In this document: positions 36,701 to 42,526 of the stretch, one piece after another
How positions within the stretch are numbered: the stretch's first letter is position 1
How the letters are laid out: every line of letters starts with the position of its first letter
Assembly: GCA_016927535.1 (NCBI GenBank)
Contig: JAFGMM010000001.1
Location: forward strand, 1-42,526
Length of the DNA: 42,526 nucleotides
Origin: Anaerolineae bacterium
GTDB lineage: Bacteria; Chloroflexota; Anaerolineae; Aggregatilineales; JAFGMM01
Direction: 5' to 3'
The notes under the pieces: model-generated
What the model was told of the DNA's origin: nothing
Database searches by the model: none
Seen by the model: only the letters and a program-made list of their open reading frames with translations
Translations under genes and position numbers: made by a program

Positions 36701-36829
36701 CATGGATCGGGTTTAGGCCTTGCCATCAGTTATGGCATCATCGAATCGCACAACGGCCAGATTATGGTTGCAAGCCAAGTGGGAAGGGGGACGACATTTA
36801 CGATCCTGTTGCCTGTGAAGCAACCGTAA
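33752..36829 (+). CDS. PAS-PAS-GAF-GAF-GAF hybrid-input sensor histidine kinase
   Basis: A 1025-residue soluble histidine kinase with no membrane helices. Two PAS domains (about 8-120 and 133-255, the latter closing with FGIMHDITGRKQTER) are followed by three GAF domains (about 265-425, 440-600, 605-765). The dimerisation helix has the phosphoacceptor H802 in LVASISHEINNPLQAVQ. The ATPase domain shows NMILNAIDAMP (N box), FSDTGTGMS (G1), PFFTTKPHGSGLGLA (F/G2). The first GAF contains three cysteines, C336, C339 and C358, that could bind metal or act in redox sensing. AGGTGG precedes the ATG. The REC-winged-helix gene 210 bp downstream is the likely partner. Confidence 0.93.
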   Translation: MNLDRLARKIIDHLNDAVIIADHAGRCVAVNPATCRLTGYDEIELLQTPLSELLIPWKASNADELAKKLALLSNGSGVQPDLFELQRKDGALRFICRKVLPIDEHQVHIIQDITPYLEDPSTRPEGEDAGRPVEDILHSFRTIIETSHEAIAVTDTDGRLVYVNPAHERLFGRPRAEALKLNCRDYCAPESIAVLEDVILPGLARGAGWEGEIEAVDAQGRRFPLWKRADTVSGSDGDTLYYFGIMHDITGRKQTERALRRYAEEQTALYAITSVLTDSLLDSKILLETILDVVLPLLNAAAGWIVIPDDAPRIAAWRNISEAALSAETAAVLQDCPLCVGLLDEPNPEPTPQPFDQCPLLETAILSGLKLHSHMGVPLTAGDQVQGILVIAWREPYEYTEADHTLMLTIGRQVGIALHNRQLYREAGQANHLQFLNNLDQTLGATLDSDRVIEVVLEQTTIALKATIGAMFSLALPLEASSTHSVRIFRAQHGWQEHNITGKIALKIEAFLRQCLGADREAVSVHEDALDEFMDYAEVTAEWGSEVLLVPIWQKDQLAIVLALGGRPADQPFTEGDRALAQTLANRAGQAVQNAYLYKVSQTRVEELALVNEIGFALASTLDYSKVLRDALVYIQAVFHADNLSLIQPDPRTREIRFVQTLVGSKLIEIPVRLPPSEGIAGWVLKHRQPALIEDVQHDARWSHQVDQYIEGQECTMMAVPLLTPTNVIGVIELVSNEPGSYTVDKLQTLRAIASILAVALENARLYEELKMVLREREQVQVQLIHSEKIAALGRLVASISHEINNPLQAVQGCLSLTKEEFNSLQRADKIREYLDVVEEEVDRISEIVRRTRDFYRPSQGGMQPTDVHAVLGSVLTLTSKQLQHSNVTVECGWADNPPKIEANPDHLKQVFLNMILNAIDAMPNGGILHIGTSIDQIKIRDKQKLQTVSKQPAVHVTFSDTGTGMSIEVLSHLFEPFFTTKPHGSGLGLAISYGIIESHNGQIMVASQVGRGTTFTILLPVKQP

Positions 36830-36842
36830 AAATTGTCATACT

Positions 36843-36870
36843 TTGGTGATAGGGGTTCATCGCATATTAT
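36843..36870 (+). promoter_or_regulatory. Candidate promoter between kinase and regulator
   Basis: TTGGTG (36843-36848) and TATTAT (36865-36870) are 16 bp apart. The -10 overlaps the first of two dyads at 36866-36922. It would give the regulator its own transcript. A TTGACA further down (36967-36972) lacks a clear -10. Confidence 0.35.
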
Positions 36871-36922
36871 ATCAGTCCACGATATAATCGGGTTAAGTTA
36901 TAGTATAAAAAGATACCCGATT
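36866..36922. promoter_or_regulatory. Two overlapping dyads upstream of the regulator gene
   Basis: ATTATATC (36866-36873) and GATATAAT (36881-36888) form a perfect 8-bp dyad with 7-base loop. AATCGGGT (36886-36893) and ACCCGATT (36915-36922) form a second perfect 8-bp dyad sharing three bases with it. They could be operators or competing RNA hairpins. Confidence 0.6.
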
Positions 36923-37039
36923 TCACCAAATGAGGCGCTGAAAACCCAGGCGATCCGGTAACCATTTGACAAAAACGGTCGTTTTTTGGTTGAATAGCTT
37001 TGTGGCAGGGCTAATATGTAAGCTAGGGGATTGTGGGAA

Positions 37040-37864
37040 ATGACGTCAGAAGGCAAAATCCTGGTTGTAGACGACGAAGCAGCTGTACGCTTTTTTCTCA
37101 AGGAAACTCTTACGCGCGAGGGATATGAGGTTGTTACTGTCGAAAGCGGCGAGGCTGCGCTGGCGCGCATTTCAGAAGAACATTTCGATCTTGCCCTGAT
37201 CGACCTGAAGTTAAACGGCATTGGCGGCATGGAAGTGCTGACGCAACTGCGCCAACAAGCGCCCCAGACCGCCGCCATCGTGCTTACGGCCTATGCCTCG
37301 CTGGAGACCGCCGTCGTAGCGCTGCGCCATGGCGCACATGACTATCTATTCAAGCCGTGCAAAATCGACGAACTCCGCAAAAGTGTGCGCACCGCGCTGG
37401 CGTCAAGCTCGGAGGAGGCCGCGGCAGCAGCCTCGCCGCCGAAGAAAATCGATGCCACCCCACCCCAAGGCACCCAAGCGGTATCGCAACTCAACACCCC
37501 GCCGCCCCCTGTCGCCACACACCCGCCTGACCCGGCGCCTGCCGTCGAGAAGTCATCTAACATCCTGCGCTGGGGCGACCTGGTGATCGACTTCATCCGG
37601 CATACCGTCACACTCGACGGTGAAATCGTAGACTTCAGCCCCACCGAGTTTGACCTGCTGGCCTACCTGGTCACCCAGGCGCCGCGCGTCGTCTCGCCCC
37701 AAGAGCTAACGCGCGAGGTTCAAGGCTACGAGAGCGAGTCGTGGGAGGCGCGCAACACGGCGCGCTTCCACATCTACCACATCCGCCAAAAAATCAAATC
37801 GGCCACCGGGCGCGCCGACGTGATCCGCACTATACGCGGCGTCGGCTATGCCATCGGCGAATAG
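37040..37864 (+). CDS. Response regulator, REC plus OmpR-type winged helix
   Basis: A 274-residue DNA-binding response regulator. The ATG at 37040 gives MTSEGKILVVDDEAAVR; a TTG three codons upstream is less likely. The receiver has acidic residues in VVDDEA, phosphoacceptor D55 in ALIDLKLNGIGG, Thr in VLTAYAS and Lys in YLFKPCK. An unusually long Ala/Pro-rich linker (about 125-175) leads to a winged-helix domain with LDGEIVDFSPTEFDLLAYL, HIYHIRQKI and VIRTIRGVGYAIGE. It lies downstream of the multi-GAF kinase and likely receives phosphate from it. Targets may include the adjacent EPS locus, by position only. Confidence 0.93.
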   Translation: MTSEGKILVVDDEAAVRFFLKETLTREGYEVVTVESGEAALARISEEHFDLALIDLKLNGIGGMEVLTQLRQQAPQTAAIVLTAYASLETAVVALRHGAHDYLFKPCKIDELRKSVRTALASSSEEAAAAASPPKKIDATPPQGTQAVSQLNTPPPPVATHPPDPAPAVEKSSNILRWGDLVIDFIRHTVTLDGEIVDFSPTEFDLLAYLVTQAPRVVSPQELTREVQGYESESWEARNTARFHIYHIRQKIKSATGRADVIRTIRGVGYAIGE

Positions 37865-37913
37865 TACACCTATTTACCCGGCGAAAGCAGTATAACCAGC
37901 AAAATAATATGGT

Positions 37914-37932
37914 AATCTGCGCCTTGCAGATT
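37914..37932 (+). terminator. Small hairpin after the regulator gene
   Basis: AATCTGC (37914-37920) and GCAGATT (37926-37932) form a 7-bp stem with a 5-base loop, 50 bp past the regulator stop. No T-run follows, and its right arm overlaps the candidate ferredoxin promoter, so an operator is equally possible. Confidence 0.35.
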
Positions 37933-37951
37933 CGTGGCTTTCCAGTACAAT
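37924..37951 (+). promoter_or_regulatory. Candidate promoter of the 7Fe-type ferredoxin gene
   Basis: TTGCAG (37924-37929) and TACAAT (37946-37951) are 16 bp apart, about 58 bp before the ferredoxin ATG. Confidence 0.5.
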
Positions 37952-38009
37952 TTTCGTGAAGTCACAGACGCCTATCTCCAAAACTGCGAGTCATAAGGAG
38001 TTTTACGCA

Positions 38010-38357
38010 ATGACCCATATCATTACGAGCCTCTGTCTGCGCGACAGCGCATGTGTCGAGGTGTGCCCGGTCGATTGTATTGTCGGGGGGCAGCCGGAGT
38101 CGGAGTGGCCCTGGTTTTATATTGATCCCGAAACCTGCATTGACTGCGGCGCCTGCGTCCCCGAATGCCCCTATGATGCCATCTTCCCCGAAGAAGAAGT
38201 CCCTGACGCCTACGAACTCAGCGCCGGCCAGGAAGTCCAACCACACAGCGGCGAACGCTACGCTGCTAAAGGCGGCGAGGTGATCGACCTGACCGAGGAC
38301 AAGCCGTACAATTACAAATTCTTCGAGGAAGGCCCCGGCTACGACGCCGCCGAATAA
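38010..38357 (+). CDS. 7Fe/8Fe-type ferredoxin family protein
   Basis: A 115-residue ferredoxin. The ATG at 38010 follows AAGGAG by nine bases. Cysteines are C9, C15, C19 and C23 in SLCLRDSACVEVCPVDCI and C43, C46, C49 and C53 in CIDCGACVPECP. The arrangement resembles Thermus-type 7Fe ferredoxins, but the first loop is C-x5-C instead of C-x7-C, and the extra N-terminal Cys is missing. The acidic C-terminal tail of about 55 residues (AELS-like, ending in FFEEGPGYDAAE) is longer than usual. It is a general low-potential electron carrier; no partner gene adjoins it. Confidence 0.92.
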   Translation: MTHIITSLCLRDSACVEVCPVDCIVGGQPESEWPWFYIDPETCIDCGACVPECPYDAIFPEEEVPDAYELSAGQEVQPHSGERYAAKGGEVIDLTEDKPYNYKFFEEGPGYDAAE

Positions 38358-38396
38358 ACCGCCCGCCGCGCCAGGAAAATCTTTGTATACATGATC

Positions 38397-38435
38397 GGGG
38401 GATTGTGCGCTTGCTCAATTCCCCTTTCGATTTCT
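38397..38435 (+). terminator. Candidate terminator of the ferredoxin gene
   Basis: GGGGATTG (38398-38405) pairs with CAATTCCCC (38416-38424) with one bulged T and a 10-base loop, followed by TTTCGATTTCT. It lies about 40 bp past the ferredoxin stop. Confidence 0.45.
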
Positions 38436-38488
38436 AGGTCAGCGGCATTTTTTCTATACGCGCTTCTCCATTTCTCTTTCTCTTCGCT

Positions 38489-38518
38489 TCTCTGCGCCCC
38501 CTGTGTCTCTGCGGTGAA
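38489..38518. repeat. Single arm of the CACAGAG-type repeat
   Basis: This 30-base stretch, read on the minus strand as TTCACCGCAGAGACACAGGG and onward, matches the palindrome arm at 6936-6965 at 25 of 30 positions. No second arm is present nearby, though the flanking CTTCTCTTTCTCTTCGCTTC continues the same pyrimidine-rich character. Confidence 0.75.
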
Positions 38519-38542
38519 AATTTTCTCACCCTCGACCCTCGT

Positions 38543-38571
38543 TTGGCGCACGTCCCGACTTGTGCTATGAT
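38543..38571 (+). promoter_or_regulatory. Promoter of the penicillin-binding protein gene
   Basis: TTGGCG (38543-38548) and TATGAT (38566-38571) are 17 bp apart, 68 bp before the ATG. This is the best full promoter match in the window. The -10 context TGTGCTATGAT resembles TGTGCTACAAT before the DUF4058 gene. Confidence 0.65.
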
Positions 38572-38639
38572 GGCAACAGACCCCCAAAATGAACGCGGTA
38601 AACGAAAACAGTCGCCATGAGCGCTGAGGTGATGTCCAT

Positions 38640-41600
38640 ATGCCAACACCGGACTCTATCGTGCGCCGGCGCATCCAACGTCGGCAGCAGCACACCGGGG
38701 GAGCGCACCGCTGGACGCGCACCGCCGGGATGTTCTTCGCCGGGTGCCTGGGCGTCGCGGTGCTGGGCAGCATTATCGGAACCGGCGCGCTGGTGCTGCT
38801 TTACGCTTACATCGCCCAGGATTTGCCAGACCCGCAAGACATTGTCGCCGTCCAGGAGAACTTCAAGACCACGCGCATCTTTGACAGCGCCGGCGCGACC
38901 GTTCTGCAAGATGTCATCGACCCGCGCGGCGGCGACCGGCAGTGGGTCACCCTGGCCGAAATCTCCGATTATCTGGAGTGGGCCACCATCGCCATCGAAG
39001 ACTCGACCTTCTACGAAAACCCCGGCTTTGACCTGTGGGGCCTGGGACGCGCACTGTGGAACGACCTCACCGGCGGATATATCCAGGGCGCCAGCACCAT
39101 CACCCAGCAGTTGGTCAAAAACGTGCTCTTCGAGCCGGAGTATGCGCTCGAAATCAGCGTCGAGCGCAAAGTGCGCGAGGTCATCCTGGCGACCGAAATC
39201 TCGCGCACCTACAGCAAACCGCAGGTCTTGGAGTGGTACCTCAACACCAACTCTTACGCCAATCTCGCTTACGGCATCGAGGCCGCCGCGCAGCTTTACT
39301 TCAGCAAACACGCCAGCGACCTCACGCTCGCCGAGGCCGCCGTGCTCGCCGCCATCCCGCAGTTCCCGGCGATGAACCCGATCGATAATCCTGACCTGGC
39401 AAAACAGCGCCAGTTGATCGTCCTAAATAAAATGGTCGAGGAAGGCTATATCAGCCAGCGCGAAGCCAGCGAAGCCGCCGCCGAACCCATCGTCGCGCAT
39501 CCGCTCTGGCAGCGCTACGACATCCTCACGCCGCACTTTACGATCTATTCGCAGTACGAGGCCGAGCGCATCCTGGATAATCTTGGGCTAGACGGCGCGG
39601 GCCTGGTCAACCGGGGCGGGCTGCGCATCTATACCACCATCGACCTCGACCTGCAATACCAGGTCGAATGCGCGGCACGCACCCACATTGTACGGCTCTC
39701 CGGCGCGCCGCCCGATACCGTCATTCAGGCGAGCGACGGCAGTCCTTGCTACGCCGCCGAGTACCTGCCGGCGCTGCCCGAAGACCATCAGGGCTGGGAC
39801 CATAAAGTTTCTAACGCCGCCGTGGTGGTCATCGACGTGAAGACCGGCGAGATACTGGCGATGCTGGGCAGCCTGGATTACAACAACGAGGCCATCGACG
39901 GCGCATTTAACGCGACGCTGGGCATGCGGCAGCCCGGCTCGGCGTTCAAGCCGTTCACTTACGTGACCGCCTTCGCGCAGGGCTACACGCCTGCCACGAT
40001 GACGCTCGACGTGCGGATGGGCTTCCCGCAGGGCGGCACGCTGCCCGACTACGTGCCGGAGAACTACGACCGCGCCTTCCACGGCCCGGTGAGCATCCGT
40101 ACCGCGCTGGCAAATTCGTACAACATACCGGCGGTGCAGGTCATGCGCTGGGTCGGCGTCGATGAAGTCATCAAGACCGCGCACCGTATGGGCATCGATT
40201 CGCTGAACCAGGACTTGAATCACTACGGCCTGTCGCTCACGCTGGGCGGCGGCGAGGTCAACCTGGTAGACCTGACCTACGCCTACTCGGTCTTTGCCGG
40301 CAGCGGCGTCATGCACGGTACGCCGGTCCCGGACCGCGACCGGCGCGCCGGCTACCGCACCCTCAACCCGGTTTCGCTCAAGCGCGTCGAGATCGACACG
40401 GGCGAGCCGCTGCCGGTCGTGCTGTGGCAGTACGGCCAGGAGCAGGGCACGTACCAAACTCACGTGGTGCTTGCCGAGCCGCTGGCCTATTTGATTAACG
40501 ACATCCTCTCAGACACCGAAGCGCGCTGGCCGCAGATGGGCGTCGGCAACCCGCTCGAACTGTCACGGCCGGCCGCCGCCAAGACCGGCACCACCAACGA
40601 CTTCATCGACAGTTGGACGGTGGGCTACACGCCGCAGCTTGCGGTGGGAGTGTGGGTCGGCAACACCGACTCGACGCCGATGGTCGATACTTCCGGGCTG
40701 TGGGGTGCGGGGCCGATCTGGCACGCTGTGATGGAATATGCGCACGCGCACCTGGATCTACCCGTGGAAACCTGGGTGCGCCCGCCTGGCATCCGCGAGA
40801 TCGACGTGTGCGAGATATCGGGCCTGCTGCCGACCGGGTACTGCCCGACCCACAAAGAGATTTTCATCGCCGGCACCGAACCCACCCAGACCGACACCAT
40901 GTATCGCCCGTATCTCATCAACCGCGATAACGGCCTGCTCGCCACCGTATACACCGACCCGGCAAAGATTGAGGAGCGTATTTATCCTATCTTCCCGCCC
41001 GAAGCCGCCGACTGGGTGCGCGAGATGACCATCGTGCAGCCGCCCACCGAGTACGATGTGACCAACATCCCCACCACCGCCGACCTTTACGGCGACGTGA
41101 CCATCATCGACCCCAGTCCCTTCGCCTACGTGAGCGGCGTCGTGGATATCGTCGGCAACGCGCGCGCGAGCGGGTTCTCGTTCTACCGCCTTGCCTACGG
41201 CGAGGGCATCAGCCCGACCGAGTGGTTCCAGATCGGCTCGAACCAGGCGCGCACCCGCAACAACGAGCCGCTGGGCCAGTGGAACACCAGCGCCCTCGAC
41301 GGCCTGTACAGCCTGCGGCTGACCGTGGTTCGCGGCAACAACACCGTGATCGACTTCGTGGTGCCGGTAACCGTAGACAATCAAGCGCCCAGCGTCTCGC
41401 TCACCTATCCCGAAGACGGCCAGGTCTACACCCTCCAAGACGAGTTCATCACTTTGCAGCCGCGCGCCAAAGACAACGTTTCGATGGACCGGGTGGAGAT
41501 TTTCATGGACGGCGTGCACATCGCCACCTCGACCGTGCCGCCGTTCAGCGCGCGCTGGACCATCGAAAATGCCGGCCCGCACCAGTTTTGGGCGGTGGCG

Positions 41601-41657
41601 TATGACGCGGCGGGCAACTCGTATGAGAGCAACCACGTCAACGTGACGGTGGAGTAA
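38640..41657 (+). CDS. Class A penicillin-binding protein with C-terminal Ig-like domain
   Basis: A 1005-residue bifunctional peptidoglycan synthase. After a basic cytoplasmic tail, a membrane helix spans about 28-58. The GT51 domain has catalytic E120 in IEDSTFYENPGFD, where most members have His instead of Asn after the Glu-rich turn, plus GASTITQQLVKN and ERKVREVILATEI. The transpeptidase domain has the active Ser434 in GSAFKPFTY, SYN at 493-495 and KTGTT at 648-652. Residues about 820-910 form a beta-rich region and the last 90 an Ig-like module (LTYPEDGQVYTL, AVAYDAAGNSYESN). A GAGGTGA sequence precedes the ATG. It builds cell wall on the outer face of the membrane. Confidence 0.95.
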   Translation: MPTPDSIVRRRIQRRQQHTGGAHRWTRTAGMFFAGCLGVAVLGSIIGTGALVLLYAYIAQDLPDPQDIVAVQENFKTTRIFDSAGATVLQDVIDPRGGDRQWVTLAEISDYLEWATIAIEDSTFYENPGFDLWGLGRALWNDLTGGYIQGASTITQQLVKNVLFEPEYALEISVERKVREVILATEISRTYSKPQVLEWYLNTNSYANLAYGIEAAAQLYFSKHASDLTLAEAAVLAAIPQFPAMNPIDNPDLAKQRQLIVLNKMVEEGYISQREASEAAAEPIVAHPLWQRYDILTPHFTIYSQYEAERILDNLGLDGAGLVNRGGLRIYTTIDLDLQYQVECAARTHIVRLSGAPPDTVIQASDGSPCYAAEYLPALPEDHQGWDHKVSNAAVVVIDVKTGEILAMLGSLDYNNEAIDGAFNATLGMRQPGSAFKPFTYVTAFAQGYTPATMTLDVRMGFPQGGTLPDYVPENYDRAFHGPVSIRTALANSYNIPAVQVMRWVGVDEVIKTAHRMGIDSLNQDLNHYGLSLTLGGGEVNLVDLTYAYSVFAGSGVMHGTPVPDRDRRAGYRTLNPVSLKRVEIDTGEPLPVVLWQYGQEQGTYQTHVVLAEPLAYLINDILSDTEARWPQMGVGNPLELSRPAAAKTGTTNDFIDSWTVGYTPQLAVGVWVGNTDSTPMVDTSGLWGAGPIWHAVMEYAHAHLDLPVETWVRPPGIREIDVCEISGLLPTGYCPTHKEIFIAGTEPTQTDTMYRPYLINRDNGLLATVYTDPAKIEERIYPIFPPEAADWVREMTIVQPPTEYDVTNIPTTADLYGDVTIIDPSPFAYVSGVVDIVGNARASGFSFYRLAYGEGISPTEWFQIGSNQARTRNNEPLGQWNTSALDGLYSLRLTVVRGNNTVIDFVVPVTVDNQAPSVSLTYPEDGQVYTLQDEFITLQPRAKDNVSMDRVEIFMDGVHIATSTVPPFSARWTIENAGPHQFWAVAYDAAGNSYESNHVNVTVE

Positions 41658-41670
41658 GAATAAGCTGTGC

Positions 41671-41676
41671 TACAAT
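41671..41676 (+). promoter_or_regulatory. Candidate -10 box for the DUF4058 genes
   Basis: TGTGCTACAAT ends here, 32 bp before the DUF4058 ATG. No convincing -35 is seen. It suggests a transcript separate from the penicillin-binding protein gene. Confidence 0.4.
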
Positions 41677-41708
41677 ACCACTAGGGGAAGGTTGTTAGAG
41701 AGGATGTG

Positions 41709-42482
41709 ATGCTGTCGCCGTTTCCGGGAATGGACCCGTACATCGAACAGCCCGCCCTCTGGCCGGGCTTCCACAGCTTGCTCGCCGCCGAAATCCTCAA
41801 GCAGCTTAACGCGGTCTTGCCGGATGAATATTACGCCGACCTGGAAGCCCGGATCGAAATCGGAGTCATGGGCCTGGAAGACCCGCCGGCCTTCCGTCCA
41901 GACGTAGCCGTCATCGAAAGCCCCCGGATTCCAGTCATACCGGGAGGCGCATCTATCGCCGCCGCGCCGCTCGAAACGCGGACGCTTCTCAAAGAGGAGA
42001 TGAAAGTTACGGCGGTGCGCGTGCTCAGACGGCCAGAAGACCGCTTGGTCGCCGTGATCGAGATCTTGTCGCCGATCAACAAGCGCAAGGGCAACAGCGC
42101 GCACGGTGAGTATGTCGAGAAACGGGAAATGCTGCTGGACACACCGGTTCACCTCTTAGAAATCGACCTGCTCCGCAAAGGCGAGCGCGTCCCGATGGAA
42201 AGCGCTTTGCCGCCGGCGCCGTATTTCATCGTCCTGAGCCGCGCCTATCGCCGCCCGGTCTGTGAAGTCTGGCCGGTGCAGCTCGCCGACCCGCTGCCCG
42301 TCGTGCCGGTTCCCCTGCTGAGAGGCGATCCCGACATGCCGCTCGATATGGCAAAAGCAATATCCGACGTCTACGACCAGGCGCGCTATGACCGCCGCAT
42401 CGACTACACGCAGCCGCCGCCCGGCCCGCTCACCGGCGACGAGGCCGCCTGGGTAAAGCAATTACTAAAGCTCCAGTTATAG
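41709..42482 (+). CDS. DUF4058 family protein
   Basis: A 257-residue protein starting MLSPFPGMDPYIEQPALWPGF, the invariant opening of the DUF4058 family. The ATG at 41709 is preferred to a GTG just before it, as AGAGG lies five bases upstream. Further motifs are FRPDVAVIES, AVIEILSPINKRKG, HLLEIDLLRKGERVP and a SRAYRRPVCEVWPV segment. The Asp, Glu-x-Lys-like pattern (RPDV, EILSP, EIDLLRKG) recalls PD-(D/E)XK nuclease folds such as Uma2, but function is unknown. Such genes are abundant and often tandem in Cyanobacteria and Chloroflexota. The stop overlaps the ribosome binding site of the next copy. Confidence 0.92.
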   Translation: MLSPFPGMDPYIEQPALWPGFHSLLAAEILKQLNAVLPDEYYADLEARIEIGVMGLEDPPAFRPDVAVIESPRIPVIPGGASIAAAPLETRTLLKEEMKVTAVRVLRRPEDRLVAVIEILSPINKRKGNSAHGEYVEKREMLLDTPVHLLEIDLLRKGERVPMESALPPAPYFIVLSRAYRRPVCEVWPVQLADPLPVVPVPLLRGDPDMPLDMAKAISDVYDQARYDRRIDYTQPPPGPLTGDEAAWVKQLLKLQL

Positions 42483-42492
42483 GAGTCAGCCT

Positions 42493-42526
42493 ATGCCGTC
42501 GCCGTTTCCGGGAATGGACCCGTACA
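42493..42526 (+). CDS. Second DUF4058 family protein, 5' end only
   Basis: AGGAG at 42481-42485 and ATG at 42493 open a frame reading MPSPFPGMDPY before the window ends. The last 29 bases are identical to 41714-41742 in the preceding gene, so this is a tandem paralogue. Confidence 0.85.
   Translation, partial: MPSPFPGMDPY

Noticed and set aside
38339-38773. 144-codon minus-strand frame near the cell-wall synthase start
   Set aside because: It reads through the repeat arm and promoter and into the first codons of the synthase; not protein-like.

Overview
The window looks like a chromosomal segment of a GC-rich bacterium, most likely a Chloroflexota (Anaerolineae-like) lineage. The clues are inferential: tandem DUF4058 genes, an FHA-TPR-membrane protein, multi-GAF histidine kinases, a ferredoxin with a CLRDxxC first cluster, and a large GT4-rich exopolysaccharide cluster. 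No rRNA, tRNA, CRISPR array, insertion sequence or phage gene was seen.

Layout. (1) 2-601 is the 3' end of a GH13 alpha-amylase-family enzyme, convergent with the next block. (2) 636-6909 (minus) is one tight operon, hisC-hisB-hisH-hisA-DUF2283-hisF-hisI-hisE-purH. HisH/HisF release AICAR and PurH consumes it, so the operon joins histidine and purine synthesis. (3) 7012-8441 (minus) is a ferredoxin coupled to a geranylgeranyl-reductase-like flavoprotein. A 30-bp-arm palindrome separates it from the his operon. (4) 8654-10570 (plus) is a stand-alone receiver protein followed by an FHA-TPR membrane protein.

(5) 10658-33351 (minus) is an exopolysaccharide locus of about 23 kb. Transcription runs from the initiating sugar transferase, through a terminator and a new promoter, into a Gfo/Idh oxidoreductase, a DegT aminotransferase, a Wzz/BY-kinase-like protein with a C-terminal helix-hairpin-helix tail, an O-antigen ligase/polymerase, a flippase, five GT4 glycosyltransferases, three NodB-fold (deacetylase-like) proteins, a GT-C-like membrane protein, a secreted heparinase-like lyase with an SH3b domain inserted in its helical domain, and a WbpD-like N-acetyltransferase. 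Many genes overlap by 4 nt. This is a Wzx/Wzy-type assembly line, probably using a 3-acetamido-sugar.

(6) 33752-37864 (plus) is a PAS-PAS-GAF-GAF-GAF histidine kinase and its REC-winged-helix regulator, diverging from the EPS locus. (7) 38010-38357 is a 7Fe-type ferredoxin. (8) 38640-41657 is a class A penicillin-binding protein with a C-terminal Ig-like domain. (9) 41709 to the end holds two tandem DUF4058 genes, the second cut by the window edge.

The observations most worth checking are the SH3b insertion bounded by two cysteines, the kinase-HhH fusion, the lipoprotein deacetylase homologue with an unassigned N-terminal half, the ferredoxin-reductase pair, and the dispersed CACAGAG-type repeat. 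All domain calls come from reading motifs, not from database searches.
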